Numbered from the stretch's first letter, positions 1 through 11,060 are shown. The stretch: 64,000 bases of DNA from Ischnura elegans (GCF_921293095.1 NC_060248.1:131948972-132012971), one strand, 5' to 3'. A program made the numbers and translations. Notes: generated by a model not told the origin, from the letters alone.

Positions 1-596
1 GGTAACTTCGAAGCAGGTAGCCAGAAAAAGGTCAGTGGGTGAGAAAAAGGGGGAGGGCGTGAAACACGTTTTTATTGTTCTCGTAACTCGATATTTTTTT
101 CGAAGCAGGGGTCTTCGTAATGCGATCCCTGCGCGAGCTGGGACCTTTTGTTTGATTTCGGAGAAGAGGAAAGCGTCAGAGTGGGTGAGGCGAGTGCTGA
201 ATGGAGGGGGATAGCGGATCGTGGGAAATGCCCTAAGGTTGCTATCCCACGGCACTGAGGTTCTCCTGGTGGGGGGAATCGGGGATTTTCGGATTTTTTC
301 ACCCGACCATTTTCGGTTCCCCTCGTCGAACTCTTTTCACCGCTAAAATCCACGAATTTGATGTAATTCGTCAACTTGCGTAAAACGGCGCTGCGAGCAC
401 TAAATGACTACAGTTCTCTACATTTTTCCGAGTCAACTACCAACGACGTGCGTGCGACATTGTATGACGCGTAATTCAAAGTATTCGAGGTATTCGAGGC
501 GGTACTTTTCGCATAACTATTCGAAACCTCGAATATCGAATACTTTCTAATATTCGAGGTATTCGAGTATTCGCGGATACTATTCGCACATCTCTA
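1..596 (-). mobile_element. Non-autonomous hAT-like element, copy 1 (cut by window edge)
   Basis: The right border reads ...CGCACATCTCTA, the complement of the TAGAGATGTGCGAATAG terminus of the intact copy at 8021-9999, and the sequence inward matches that copy in reverse. It carries the same subterminal cluster of TATTCGAGGTATTCGAG-type repeats (about 476-590) and one copy of the internal GTGCCGTGGGATAG unit, where the 8021 copy has two. The outer end lies beyond the window, so the TSD cannot be checked; the 8 bases after the border are AATAGAAT. The open frame inside (about 72-374, minus) recurs in the other copy, but its differences are mostly amino-acid changing, so I do not call it a gene. 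Confidence 0.8.
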
Positions 597-1130
597 AATA
601 GAATACATAGCAAGCAAAACATATCACTGGTAAACTCTACCCTTAAAATTGCATGAACAGAAATAATATTAGCATGCATGAAAATAATTATTCTCAACAC
701 ACCTTTGCAAGTGACGGTAGTTGAAATTCATTCTCTTTTCCTTACACCCTATGAGGAAGTAGTGTACAAAACGGCTATACAGATGGCTCTGTAGACGGAC
801 TAGGATCCTGGGCGCAGGTAGTGTAGGTGGCGGCTACACCACTACACTACCTGCTAGTCAGTCACCAAAAACATGCGCGTGCGCATTCGCATGGTTGTGA
901 GTCTGCTCCCATCGCCCCTTTGAACAGCACATACCCCCCCGCTTACCTCGTCCCGCCAGAGCTCCTTCAAGCGATCGCAAAGACCGAAAATGCGCCCGGC
1001 ATGATGCCACGGGATCCCACACTTGTAGAGCGGTGAATGCGAAAAGGAGATAGCTGTAGCGTTCGGAGGCTCATGTTTCTTGCATACGCAGACAGTACTT
1101 TTATCCTTCGCGTTGCAAAGGAATAGTTTT
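597..1130. other. Unassigned stretch with a short palindrome
   Basis: No gene is recognised. A hairpin-forming palindrome with arms AGGTAGTGTA / TACACTACCT lies at 816-852. Nothing else is supported. Confidence 0.4.
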
Positions 1131-1140
1131 CTTTTATAAT

Positions 1141-1980
1141 TTATTCATCTTTGGGTGTGCACTTGCTAACATGCGTATACGCACGCGCCGCCACTGCCAA
1201 GTAGTGAGCTCCTTTTGCAAATAGTGAATGTGAATGCTGACTAGTGTGTATGTTATTTTTGGAGCAGGTGGAGTGTTCATGGAATACGGAGTTAAGTGGA
1301 AATTTATCAGGATTTTCTTTGACAAAACAGACACAGGATAGGATATAGATACAGGGCAGAGTCAGTATACGGGCTTTGGTAAATAGTGGTTTTCCTGGGG
1401 CACAGATTGGGACTTGGGCTTTCACAGCTTGTTTCTGGGCAGAGAATGCTTTGCTGGCTATACTTGAATTTCCCCAGAACATAATGCCATATGAAATATA
1501 TGATTGCGTTTTCACATAGTATATCATTTTTAGTATGTCAATGGACACAACAGGAGCTATCTTTCGAACCATGAAGATACCAACATATATTTTTTTCACA
1601 ATTTCAAGAATGTGGGGAGACCAGTCCAGGTTTTCTGTTATATGGAGGCCCAAGAACTTGATGGTGGTTGCCTTGTTTAAACGAGAGACATTGTTGCCTG
1701 TTAAAAGGTTACTTTTTTTGTAGTTTTTACTTATAAATTGTATGAGCTGTTTCTTTTCTTTGTTTACTACAAGTTTGTTACTTTTGCACCATTGGTGCAT
1801 TTCATGTATGGTGGTGTTGGTGTATTCAATTAATTTATTTAGGGAATCAGCTGGGACAATGGCAGATGTATCATCTGCATAAAGGGTGGTTTTGCAGTGT
1901 GATAGGTGATTTGGGAGGTCATTTATAAAGAGGATGAACAATAGAGGTCCTAATATGGATCCTTGGGGGACACCGGAGTT
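1141..1980 (-). pseudogene. Reverse-transcriptase C-terminal part, non-LTR element
   Basis: A continuous frame of about 266 codons from 1941 downward begins just after the PQGS block and contains LFINDLP, then YADDTS, the catalytic aspartate pair of RT palm motif C. Further on come NKLVVNKEKK and the FLGLHI block typical of the RT thumb in jockey- and CR1-like elements. The PQGS block itself (1941-1980) is needed for function, lies upstream of the first Met of this frame and is continuous with it. Upstream parts are frameshifted. It is a pseudogene of the relic described at 1141-4790. Confidence 0.8.
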
Positions 1981-3008
1981 TTTGATTAGAGGATAAGATT
2001 TAGTAGTTTGTATCCTATAGGAGTCCCTGTAAGGGTAGGTAATTCACAATTTGTTTTCTGTCACTTAAATATGATATAATCCACTCAAATGCTATTCCAG
2101 AAATTCCTACATTTTGAAGTTTGTATTTTAAAATGTTGTGATCTATGAGATCAAAAGCTTTGCTCAAATCAAAAAATATGCCTGCAGTGAGAAGTTTACT
2201 ATTTAAGCTATGGAGAGCATTGTTTAAGAGCTCCTAGGTCGCAGAGCTGGTTGATTTTCCTACTTGGAAGCCGTGCTGATTTTCAGTTATGATTTTATGC
2301 AATTTCAAGTAGTTAAATACCCGAATATGAAACAATTTCTCAATTATTTTGGAGAATACAGATATGACAGCTATTGGTCTATATTTATCTGCATTTTCAA
2401 GCGTCCCTTTTTTAGGAACAGCCCAGTAAACACGTATGACTCATGCATGAGGTCATAAAGAAGTCTGACGAATTTGTAGGACTCCTACAAAAGAGTCCCA
2501 AATGGCCTCATAATGATGTCTCCGTGAGGTCATATGCACTCGTATGGGAATTCTTTTCGCGGTCTCACACGACTCTGAAGGAGCTCAGTCAAGAGGTCTT
2601 ATAGGACTCCTATAACAGTTCCAATATGATATAGGCGCAAATGTGGCGCCTCCACGTGTGTGATAATGGAACTACCTGGAGAACCAGAAAAATTACCCAC
2701 TTCGTAATAATTCCGATAGATGGCTTTGAAATAGCCTACAAAAACGCCGGGGCCCCTACCAGCCCATTAATTAAGATTTCAAAATACTTTACGCACCTTT
2801 ATTTAAGAAAATTCTCCGATGACATAAGTACCCGACGTATCCAATTAAAATAAAGCAAAATAATACATTTAATGAGAACCATAGGTGTAAATACGGCAGA
2901 AAAACAAAATGGAATAGACAACTTCATGATATTTATAAATTTATTCTTCATAATATTAAGTCAATAAACAAACATCACGAGTTTTTGAATTCTTCCTCTC
3001 TGCATACT

Positions 3009-3100
3009 TTACGCGGTCTCCGCTTGATACAGCCACTGCCTCTCCACTCTCTCCAAGGCGACACTACTTGCTGATGTCGGGTTCCATTTCATAAGAGAGG
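3009..3100 (-). pseudogene. Exon 2 of predicted small secreted-peptide gene in element C
   Basis: The acceptor TTTTTTTGCAG (AG at 3101-3102) is followed by an open frame to a TAA at 3009-3011. It encodes about 30 residues including MKWNPTSASS, and a C-terminus ending WLYQAETA. The two leading bases complete the codon split by the intron from exon 1 (phase 1), so both exons join in frame. The product is not recognised. See the entry at 3825-3948 for the whole gene. Confidence 0.5.
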
Positions 3101-3824
3101 CTGCAAAAAAACATTGAACTTAAGTTTGTTGAGAGTTATAATTGATAACATAATAACATCAAATAAACCAGATAAAGACTATTTATCTCATTAGCAGTCC
3201 CTAAATACTCCCAGGGCCGGTTTTAGCACCGAAGATGACCGTTTTAACTTGGTTAATTTTAGGAGTAACCGAATTAGTGAACTACTTTTGATTAACTCTT
3301 ACACTTAATTACATTCCTATTGCATTATAATGCTCTTAGAAGTTAACTTAAATACATGGTGTACGTTATTTCCATGCTTTATCGTTCCATATAAGTTACA
3401 TTACGAAGTGAAATCAAGCAAATTATAAATCGGTTAGCACTTTTGTTTGTTTGCGTCATGATTTTGAGAACTGAGAAGTTTATAAACTTCAATGATCTTA
3501 GGGAAAACTGTTTTGTGAACCCGAGATAATAAAAACATTGCTTGACCACGCACTAGATATGATCGAGATAGTGTATATTAGCGGAGATAATTTAAAATGC
3601 GATAACAGCAAATTTATAAGGATACGATGAATGAATGAAATGAAACATGAACAACAACAAAGGCACGTTACAAAACGTGTTCCACCTAAATATTTTACAT
3701 GGATATATTTACCGATAATCAATGATAAGCATGAACTTAACCAGCTTTTAAAATAGTATAATTAATGGATTTTCTCATTAACAAGTGGATAAAGAATCGG
3801 ACACATAAAATCATTGAAACTTAC
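3101..3824 (-). other. Predicted intron (724 bp, GT-AG) of the element C gene
   Basis: It is bounded by the donor GGAAG/GTAAGT at 3825/3824 and the acceptor TTTGCAG/CC at 3101/3100, both close to consensus on the minus strand. The content is AT-rich with no recognised feature. Confidence 0.45.
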
Positions 3825-3948
3825 CTTCCAAGTCTCCGTGCACGTAACACATCATGATGTCCACAAGGTTCGTGCCGATCTCAGATCCGATGGGATCCTG
3901 ATTCACGTTCGTAGACACAAGGAAAAACACGAGCAAGAACTAGGCCAT
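3825..3948 (-). pseudogene. Exon 1 of predicted small secreted-peptide gene, with in-frame stop at codon 3
   Basis: ATG at 3946-3948, then GCC, then a TAG (3940-3942), then a hydrophobic run FLLVFFLVST that would be a signal-peptide core, followed by NVNQDPIGSEIG and a CYVHGDLE end at the donor. Joined to exon 2 the frame spans 72 codons including the terminal stop. The open frame on both sides of a near-consensus 724-bp intron, with matching phase, argues for a real or recently real gene. The single TAG could be a G-to-A change of TGG, which would make this a young pseudogene. Upstream on the same strand is a GCCATTGTG-type sequence near 4015. Product and family are unknown; it may have been captured by the transposon. 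Confidence 0.5.
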
Positions 3949-4859
3949 GGAGTACACACGATATTAATCATAAACTTGACGTTTGAGCTCAAGGCAGTAG
4001 AATAACACGACAACACAATGGCGGACCTAGCGGAAAGTGGAAGTGTCAGCTTATTTAATAGAATCGGAGGGAGAAGTTTACGAACCCATCTCTTAATATA
4101 AAGAGTTAATTGAAGGAAGAAAAAATTTTATACACGCAGAAATATATAATTACGATTGAAATTATAATTCATTAACATATACATGACTTGATTTTTCAGG
4201 CCTCATGTGTGTGTGATCTTGAAGACCCCATGAAGTGTGAGGTCTTCAAGACTTCATGAAGTATGCGGTCTTAAAGACATCATTCATGTGACCTCATGAA
4301 GTGTGAGGTCTTAAAGGCCCTTTCATGTCTCTTAATGTGGAATCTTAAAGGAGTCCAACGTATGAGTTCATATAAGACCTCATTACGAATACTGTGTTGA
4401 CTGGGAGGAGTCACACGAGTGTATTTGAGGATTGATGGAAAGTGTCCACTTAAAAAAGAGGAATTTGCCACGTCAGCCAAAGGTATAGCAATAGAGTGAG
4501 AGACAGCTTTAACGACATGCATTGGGATGCCATCAATCCCTGAGGAGATTTGTTTTGAAAGGAATTGATTATCTTTACAATTTCAGCAGGGTAAGTTGGG
4601 TATAGAAACTTTGCATGAGGTGAAAGAACATGGTTTATGTTTGATGGGGCATTAGCTGGATTGGGATTGGAGGAAATTGAGCAGGAATGGTGATTAAACG
4701 TATTTGCTGTTGGCAATATATCTCTTACACTCCATCCACTTGTGATGGGGAGGTGTCCTCCCCGCTTCTGAGGCAATATCTAATATTTAAATGCGGCTTA
4801 AACACAGTTTTCGTCTCGTGCTCTTGGGAATGTTTCCTGAACAGTTAGATCTTCGTTAG

Positions 4860-6440
4860 CACAGTTGGATGTATGACCTTATCAGCAAACATGACACATT
4901 CTTTTCCCACAGATGATGCAAAATTAATAGCAAGATAAGATTTAAGATCAGTAGCAGGGCATTTCTCTGGCCAACCTTATATGACCATGAACTTAACTTG
5001 ACTAAGCACCGGATCCTTGTCAGTAATTCTATGTATCGTTTCACTGCTAAGTTGTAGCATAGACAAGTCATCCATAAAACAACAGACATCTTTGGCAAAT
5101 TTTTGCAATGGCAAAGGTGACAAGGCATCGGCTGGACCCATTTTGTCTGTGCAGCGGTACTTTATGGTGTAACTGTAATTACTCAGCTTGAGTGCCCTGC
5201 ATTGCAATCTGAGTGCAGTCACCTTCGAACTTATTCCATCAGGGGCAAACAAAATTTTCAAAGCTGCATTGTCAGTCATTAGGATGAATTTCCTGCCTCA
5301 CAAAAATTTGAATTTGGTCGGTGCAACCACAATGGCCAGAGCCTCCCTTTCAATTTGGGGATGTCGCTTTTGAACATCGGTGAGGGAATGTGACGTGAAC
5401 ACGATTCTACTTTATTTTCCCTCAGAGTCAGCACTCCCACCACACCTGCAGGTGACGCATCACAGACAGGGACAATGGTTTCACCGGGATCAAAATTGAT
5501 GAGCACTGGCTCTAAGCTCAGCTCCCGTTTCGAATGCCTCCTCACATTTACTGGTCCATTCCCAGGGAATGGATTCACCCTGCAAAGCATGCAATGCTCT
5601 TACCATAGTTCTGGCATTAGTAATGAACCTTATAAAATAATATACCATTCCCATATAAGCCTTCGACTCTGACTTATGTGTTGACACAGCACACTTTCGA
5701 ATGGCTTTCACCTACTTAGGTCATGGTTTAAACATTTGTTTCAAGAAGGACCCAACACAAAACCCAAAACTTCCACTTCTGGGACAAATAACTAGAGCTT
5801 ACTCTTATTTATGTGAACATTATGTTCATTTAGTCTTGAGAAGCCTAAGTACAATTTTCTCTTACATTCCTTTGTGTCTTTTCCTCCAATAATAATGTCG
5901 TCGACATTAGCCTTTACCTTAGGTAGAATTTGTTCCATCAGAGGCTGATAAAAAGCACTGGCTCTTGCTATTCCACATGGCAACCTATAGGTTATCACTA
6001 TAGTGGGCTTTACCAAACCCAAACATGTATTCAACACCAATACATCTTGAGACCTCTCATCAAGCTCTAAAAGCATGTAAGCATCAGCACAAGCAACTAC
6101 ACAATATACATTGCAATCATTCAATGAATTAGGGAGTTAGATATCCTCTGGCACAGTTAATGGATAGTTATCAACAACAATTTTGGATTGACTGTGTGCT
6201 TGTAATCAAGAACAATTCTTACCTCACAAGAATTGGACTTTGATATTGGCCACACTGGAGATTCTCATAAAGACCTTACTACTCTCACATATCTCCCTTC
6301 CTGAATCTTTTTTCTCAAACCATCAGCAACAGCATATCGCAAACTGTAAGGCACGATATATTCTTTGTGAAAGATGGGCCTCACCCCTTCCTTCAAAACC
6401 AGTATTGCTTTAAAGCCTTCAATACTTGTACTCATGTTTT
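4860..6440 (-). pseudogene. Gypsy fragment 2: RT and RNase H, degenerate
   Basis: On the minus strand, reading downward from 6440, there are Ty3/Gypsy pol blocks in the right order: a pre-RT block near 6360, an RT start near 6250-6150, LELDERSQDVLVLNT near 6060, the RLPCGIA block near 5970 with NVDDIIIGGKD (a diverged YLDD-type box) near 5900, the GMVYYFIRFI block near 5660, a DASPAGVVGVL block near 5450, and the RNase H end with ADALSPLP near 5120. Frameshifts and stops break it into pieces of at most about 110 codons. No integrase is seen; the fragment stops near 4860 next to the non-LTR relic. It appears to be the 3' part of the element whose gag lies at 27835-28758. Confidence 0.8.
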
Positions 6441-6815
6441 TATGGCAAACTCTCCCGTTAATAAAACTTCTCCTTCATCAGATATCTCATTTACACCTTG
6501 ATAGCATGAGAACTTCTTTCCTTTCTTGTCTAACACTCCTTGTGAGAGCAAATTATCCTTCAAGTCAGGGATGTACAGTACATCTGAGAAATCTATATTA
6601 AATCCACCACATATTCTCTGGAGAGCTCCAATTTTATGGTGCCCATTCCTCTGACTTCTAGAACGTATCCATCACCCACAACAACTTGACCAGTTATAGG
6701 ACGAAGGTTTATGAATAAATCTTTCCTATTAGTCATGTGTTCTGATGCTCCACCGTCTAGTATCCACAATCCCCCACCTCCTATACTTTTATCTTGGTGA
6801 GTACACAAAGCTTTA
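6440..6815 (-). pseudogene. Retropepsin-like and pre-integrase-like segment, copia-type
   Basis: The minus strand encodes WILDGGASEHMT, where the usual D-S-G-A catalytic box has G in place of S, then VVVGDGYVLEVRGMGTI, and after a small break LYIPDLKDNLLSQGVLD. This combination is what Ty1/copia polyproteins show across the protease to the GAG-pre-integrase block. It lies directly upstream of a Gypsy-type RT on the same strand, with the boundary near 6440 set only by motif style. It is either a copia scrap inserted into Gypsy fragment 2 or a chimera. Non-functional. Confidence 0.65.
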
Positions 6816-7294
6816 GAACTGAACGAGCTTCGGCAGTTAGCCGGAAAAACAAAAAATCAGGTTCCACTATCTTACTTCGGGTTTTTTATTCTCAACCATG
6901 AGTAAAAGTAACTCTCCACACAGTAAGTCAACAAACCCTCGACTACCAAGGTGCATAGTAATTTTTCCGCTGATAAAAAACTGCATTGTCCGCGAAGATA
7001 CGAAATTACGTATTTCATAGAAATCTTAAGAAGTACATATACACTTAACCTGACTCTCTTCAACTTCAGCATCACCGCCATAATAATCACCAACCCTGAC
7101 CTCATCTATTCCTTCACTTTCTTGACACAAAAATCTTGCTTCTTTCTCCATATCATCATCATTTCATGAGTCCAAATAAGTACCCTTAGTTCCCATTAAC
7201 ATCTCACTACATTCAGTTATACTGTCCAGTGGACTGTTTCCACCCTTTCACTTAGATACAATTTCTTTGAGTTGTATAATGCGTCATACAATAC
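6816..7294 (-). other. Degenerate gag-protease linker of Gypsy fragment 2
   Basis: Short minus-strand frames without clean domain matches continue from the gag side of the pogo-like transposon insertion. They are rich in D and E, as at the gag end at 27835-27900. I infer it is the same retroelement, interrupted at 7295-7297. Confidence 0.4.
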
Positions 7295-7488
7295 TTACAA
7301 GGAGACTTTGCCTAACTGATGTCAAGAAAGAAGATGAGACCCTTTTTATTTGAAAGTAGACACTTAGGTAGGAATACTGCTGAAGGGTTTTGTCCAAATA
7401 CGCCCGGGTTTGAGAGAAAAAAGCATTTAAAATTTTAAAAATATGGTCACGTTCAATTTAATTTAAAATTTTCGCCCATTGTTTAAAG

Positions 7489-7552
7489 GTCGATTTGGCC
7501 CAGTGGTACCGTATCGCGCTTACGTTTCGAAAGGTTCGAGGTTCGGAATGAG
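7489..7552 (+). other. tRNA-like (pol III A/B box) segment in left arm
   Basis: TTGGCCCAGTGGTA resembles a tRNA A box with D-loop, and GGTTCGAGGTTC, 26 bases further, resembles a B box. A T-run follows. The ends do not pair as an acceptor stem, so this is a tRNA-derived SINE head or decayed tRNA rather than a functional tRNA gene. The same sequence lies inverted in the right arm at 27580-27643. Confidence 0.5.
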
Positions 7553-8339
7553 TAATTTTTTTTTCCAGTCTGCCACTTTCTCCATTTTTTGTACTTTGTT
7601 CCATCTTCTTCAGATTTGTTGATTTCAGACGTTACACGTTTTTTTTACTAGACTGCTTTTTTAGAATAAGCCTTAAAATGACATTTATGTCGCTAGCTTA
7701 CCTTGCTTCGAATTATTCTTTCCGTTGCCGAGATTCATCCAAATAGGAGTGATATAACTCTGATGCTGACGTCGTAGTAAAGGGAACTCGTTTCCGAAGC
7801 AGAAGATTTTAAACATACCGACTTCGAAGAGTTTCCCAGGTTCCTACTTTGAGTAGAGTTTTACCTGTCTACCTCTATGATCAATTTTGAGTACTCCAAG
7901 TGCTAAACGTTGTTCTTCTTACATTTATTGCTGTCAATTAGTCTATTTTTAACTTGGCAATTGTTAGAAATGTTTTATATGCTAAATTTTCAGAATGAAG
8001 TGAGAATCATTACTCTTTATTAGAGATGTGCGAATAGTATCCGCGAATACTCGAATACCTCGAATACTAGAAAGTATTCGATATTCGAGATCTCGAATAT
8101 TTATGCCAAAGGTGCCGTCTCGAATACCTCGAATACTTTTAATTTCGCGTCATACACTGTCGCTCGCACGTCGTTGGTAGTTGACTCGAAAAAATGAGGA
8201 GAACTCTAGTCGTTCAGTGCATGCAGCGCCGTTTTAGGCAAGCTGACGAACTACATCAAATTCGCGGGTTAGAGCGGTGAATAGAGTTCAACGTGGGGAA
8301 CCGAAATTGATCGGGTGAAAAAAATCCGAAAATCCCAGG

Positions 8340-8790
8340 TGTCCCCCATCAGGAGAAGCTCAGTGCCGTGGGATAGTGACATTGGCGCATTTCCCACGAT
8401 CCGCTATCCACCTCAATTCAGCGTTCGCCCCACCCCCTCCGACGATTTCCTCTTCTCCGAAATCAAACAAAAGGTCCAGGCTTGCCCAGGGATCGTATTA
8501 CGAAGACCTCACCTTCGAAAAAAATATCAAGTTACCGGAAAATAAGAATAGCGTTTCACCCTTCTTCCCCAGGAGATGAAACTACCATATGGAGGAACTC
8601 ATCAGTGCCGTGGGATAGTGACATTGGCGCATTTCCCACGATCTGCTATCCCCCTCCATTCAGCGTTCGCCCCACCCCCTCCGACGATTTCCTCTTCTCC
8701 GAAATCAAACAAAAGGTCCCAGCTCACGCAGGGATCGTATTACGAAGACCTTAGCTTCGAAAAAAATATCAAGTTTCACGAGAACAATAA
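8340..8790 (+). repeat. Tandem duplication inside hAT element
   Basis: Two units each begin CAGTGCCGTGGGATAG and run through TCCGAAATCAAACAAAAGGTCC to a CTTCGAAAAAAATATCAAG end. Copy 1 of the element (1-596) has a single unit, so the duplication is specific to this copy or lineage. Open frames across the units show mainly nonsynonymous change, so coding is unlikely. Confidence 0.75.
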
Positions 8791-9101
8791 AAACGTGTCT
8801 CACGCCCCCCCTCTACTCACCCACTGGCCTTTTTCTGCTTACCTGCTTCGAAGTTCCCCATTTCTGGAGGTCAACTGCTGCATGAGTCATCTACTAGCCC
8901 AAAAGTTGTCTAACAATGACTTTCGGCTATTGATATTACGCTTTTATTAGATTGAAATATTAGTAATAAGCGCGTAATTTAAAAAAGAATAAGACCAAAC
9001 ACGACATATTTCTGACTTTATTTAAGCATTTTACGCAGGAAAATAAATGCCGGAAAGACGAAGAAATACGACGGAGGCTTAGCATTTTGGCGTAATGCTC
9101 A

Positions 9102-9767
9102 AATACGGTGCTCTCCTATTATTTTTTATAGCCTCAATCGAAATATTAATACTCCTGGAGTACGTATTTAACGATTCTAGATTTTTATAAGACGATATCT
9201 ATTTTTCGCGATTAAATTAAAAGTGAAAATTTTCAAGCGCGCGAAAATGCGACGGGTAAGTATGAATGCCGGGAAAAACTCCGCGTGACGTCGTTCTGCT
9301 TCCCGCTGCCGCGAGTGAGGTGACCTTGGGGTGAGGCTCTGAGCGCTAACACGACGCAGGATGCTAGCAGGTAGCCGAGTACCATGCTAGCTGGTAGCGC
9401 TTGGCTAAAATAAGGATTATTAATACCTTATCAAGCGAAGAAAACTTTCCGACCACAGCCAGTTTTAATAAGTGATTATTAAGACATGTTTCCCTGATCT
9501 TTGTGCCTCATGCATGCATTGGTAACCTTAGACGATGTAAACTCCTATCCTCTCGTGTAGAAAATAGGTCCCTGTGATGTCAACTGGAGTGGCATTACAT
9601 GGGTGCCAATCTGGCCTTTTTCAAATGAGGATAAAATTGGCCATTGCCATTGGTCTAAACCGGTATTTCTAGAACCAAATAATTTGTATATTATGAATAC
9701 ACCAATGGTGGGTAACAAATCACAATCAATGCCTTTCATTTTCTTTAATGAAGGAAACTACCCTATT
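9102..9767 (+). mobile_element. MITE family 'AGGGTGG', copy 1, inside hAT element
   Basis: It matches the better-preserved copy at 52250-52907 along its whole length. The right end GGAAACTACCCTATT is kept, while the left end has decayed to AATACGGTGCTCTCC. The CRE-like site seen in other copies is mutated here to TGATGTCA (9575-9582). No coding capacity. Confidence 0.75.
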
Positions 9768-10637
9768 GTTTATATAAAATTAAAATATTCCATTAATCAG
9801 CTAAATTCCTGTTTGAATCCTTTAAAGGCAGTCACAATTACTCGCCAAAATCTTGGGTTTCCTGCTGCATAAGCGACCTAGTCAAACATTTTCACATTCA
9901 TCGTTTAGTATTCGAGGTATTCGAAATTCGAGGTATTCGAATATTCGAGCAATGATTTGATATTCGAATTCGAGAAATCTACTATTCGACCCATCCCTAC
10001 TCTTTATAGCTCTCGCCGTCGAATGGACCCCGACTATTGTTTGGCGGGCGGCAGGTAGGATTTTGAAAAGAAATTTTGTCCTTTACACTTGGATAGTTGA
10101 AGGGCTGAACGAATAGGACAAAGTTTTTTTAATACTTAATAAACTGGATAGGAGGTTGAAGTTCTGTAATTTTTTTTCGGAACGTATTAAGTGTCCAAAA
10201 AGTCATTTTTGACCACCCTGTCAACCATTATCCCCTATTCCTTCTTCCCTAACCGATCGCTAGGCGAGGTATGCTCCCCCTAACTCACCCTCCCCTCAAT
10301 ATCAATCTCCTTCTTTCTGCGTATTTAGCGGGCAATAGCTTTCAAACAAACTGTATAAACTGGGGTAGGAGTTGTTGGCACATATGAACTTTTTATTAGC
10401 TGGATTATACTACTAGGCTAACTTAAAATTGGTTCATGGCCCGCAACGCTTGAAGTCGACGTCCATACGATCGTATCATTTTTAGATTGGTTTGTCGGTT
10501 CATCCCTTCCCTTTTCTTTTTCCATGGCCTACCTAGACTCCCACTTTCTGCTACTTCCTTGTGCTTTTCTCTGCAGCACGATATCATTCAGTTTTCCCTT
10601 CCTTTCATGAGACCATAAGGTATAACCCCGCGAGGAA

Positions 10638-10831
10638 GTTCCGTCTTAATTTTTTTATTGAATTATTCAATTTACGTATCCTTTTTTGAAAGGATATTGT
10701 TCGTATTTTCCTATCTTTGGCATTAGTTTGAGCCTAAACTTTCATCAGTTGACATCTGAAGGCAGAAGTTTGGAATAAGGGCTTCATAATTTAGTATACC
10801 GTGCAAAATAAGTATTTTACCTGTGTATACA
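10638..10831 (+). promoter_or_regulatory. Leader region of the pogo-like transposase
   Basis: Between the inner end of the left arm and the first ATG lie about 190 AT-rich bases. No defined promoter motif is evident; a promoter here or in the arm is inferred from position only. Confidence 0.3.
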
Positions 10832-10949
10832 ATGGAACCATATCCAATCCCTGGGCCTTCTTGTGGCAGTGCCGTAGACGATTGCTATTCAACGTCAAAA
10901 CATGCTTTTAGCAAAGATGATTTAACGGGAGCTGTTCGACATTTTGAAG
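10832..10949 (+). CDS. Pogo-like transposase, exon 1
   Basis: ATG at 10832, about 39 residues beginning MEPYPIPGPSCGS and ending at the donor GAAG/GTAGGC. It joins exon 2 at 11061 in phase 1 to give a glutamate-aspartate junction. This coding start is chosen because the upstream frame has no other ATG and the splice restores a continuous frame. An unspliced read-through reaches a stop within the intron. Confidence 0.7.
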
Positions 10950-11060
10950 GTAGGCATAATAATAATGATGTAAATAATGCTATTTGTAGCAAAACCTATT
11001 CGTGGTCCATTATTTTTAATAGTATTTATTATTGAATGCAAATATTTTATCACATTACAG

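Larger units (their letters stand above)
2422..4405 (-). mobile_element. TIR element C, 1984 bp, inserted in non-LTR RT
   Basis: The ends are CCCAGTAAACAC (2422) and GTTGACTGGG (to 4405), i.e. inverted termini CCCAGTMAACAC. The flanks are AG (2420-2421) and AG (4406-4407), a 2-bp TSD. Taking the element and one AG away restores the local RT reading frame of the host, which supports these exact borders. Inside each end are short directly repeated motifs; at 4224-4310 a unit like CATGAAGTGTGAGGTCTT recurs about three times. No transposase is seen. Instead the minus strand carries a two-exon gene-like structure (3009-3100, 3825-3948). The superfamily is unassigned. Confidence 0.75.
1141..4790 (-). 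mobile_element. Jockey-like non-LTR retrotransposon relic, split by element C
   Basis: The minus strand carries reverse-transcriptase blocks in order: an N-terminal RT piece at 4406-4790, then (after the insertion at 2422-4405) the segment around 2100-2400, the FDLSKAFD block near 2150-2180, the SGVPQGSILGPLLF block near 1940-1980, and the YADDT active-site motif near 1880. An open 3' part runs 1141-1941. Several frameshifts separate the blocks, so it is dead. No endonuclease domain is seen, so it is 5'-truncated, ending where Gypsy fragment 2 begins near 4800. The 3' end and any tail are not clear. Assignment to the jockey group is by RT motif style only. Confidence 0.8.
8021..9999 (+). mobile_element. 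Non-autonomous hAT-like element, copy 2 (1979 bp)
   Basis: Termini TAGAGATGTGCGAATAG and (reverse complement of the right end) TAGGGATGGGTCGAATAG, flanked by the perfect 8-bp TSD CTCTTTAT at 8013-8020 and 10000-10007. The right arm of the host transposon retains the empty site with one CTCTTTAT. Eight-bp TSDs with such termini are typical of hAT. Both ends carry arrays of TATTCGA(GGT) repeats (8030-8140 and 9905-9985). There is no transposase. The interior holds two tandem copies of a roughly 230-bp unit (about 8340-8790) and a MITE (9102-9767). Confidence 0.9.
7298..10637. repeat. Left inverted arm (interrupted by hAT element)
   Basis: 7298-8020 and 10008-10637 together match the reverse complement of 26480-27831. 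The match starts at the terminal CAAGGAG and stops after CCCCGCGAGGAA at 10637. The two halves of the arm are separated by the hAT element with its 8-bp TSD. Confidence 0.9.

Noticed and set aside
7489-7552. Functional tRNA gene
   Set aside because: A and B boxes are present, but the ends do not pair into an acceptor stem and the copy is duplicated in the inverted arm, so a SINE-like head is more likely.
8376-8950. Overlapping open frames with repeated HFPRSAIPLHSAFAPPPP-type peptides, also at 72-374
   Set aside because: They are translations of the repeated unit in the hAT elements. Two frames are open at once and differences between copies are mainly nonsynonymous, so no sign of protein selection.
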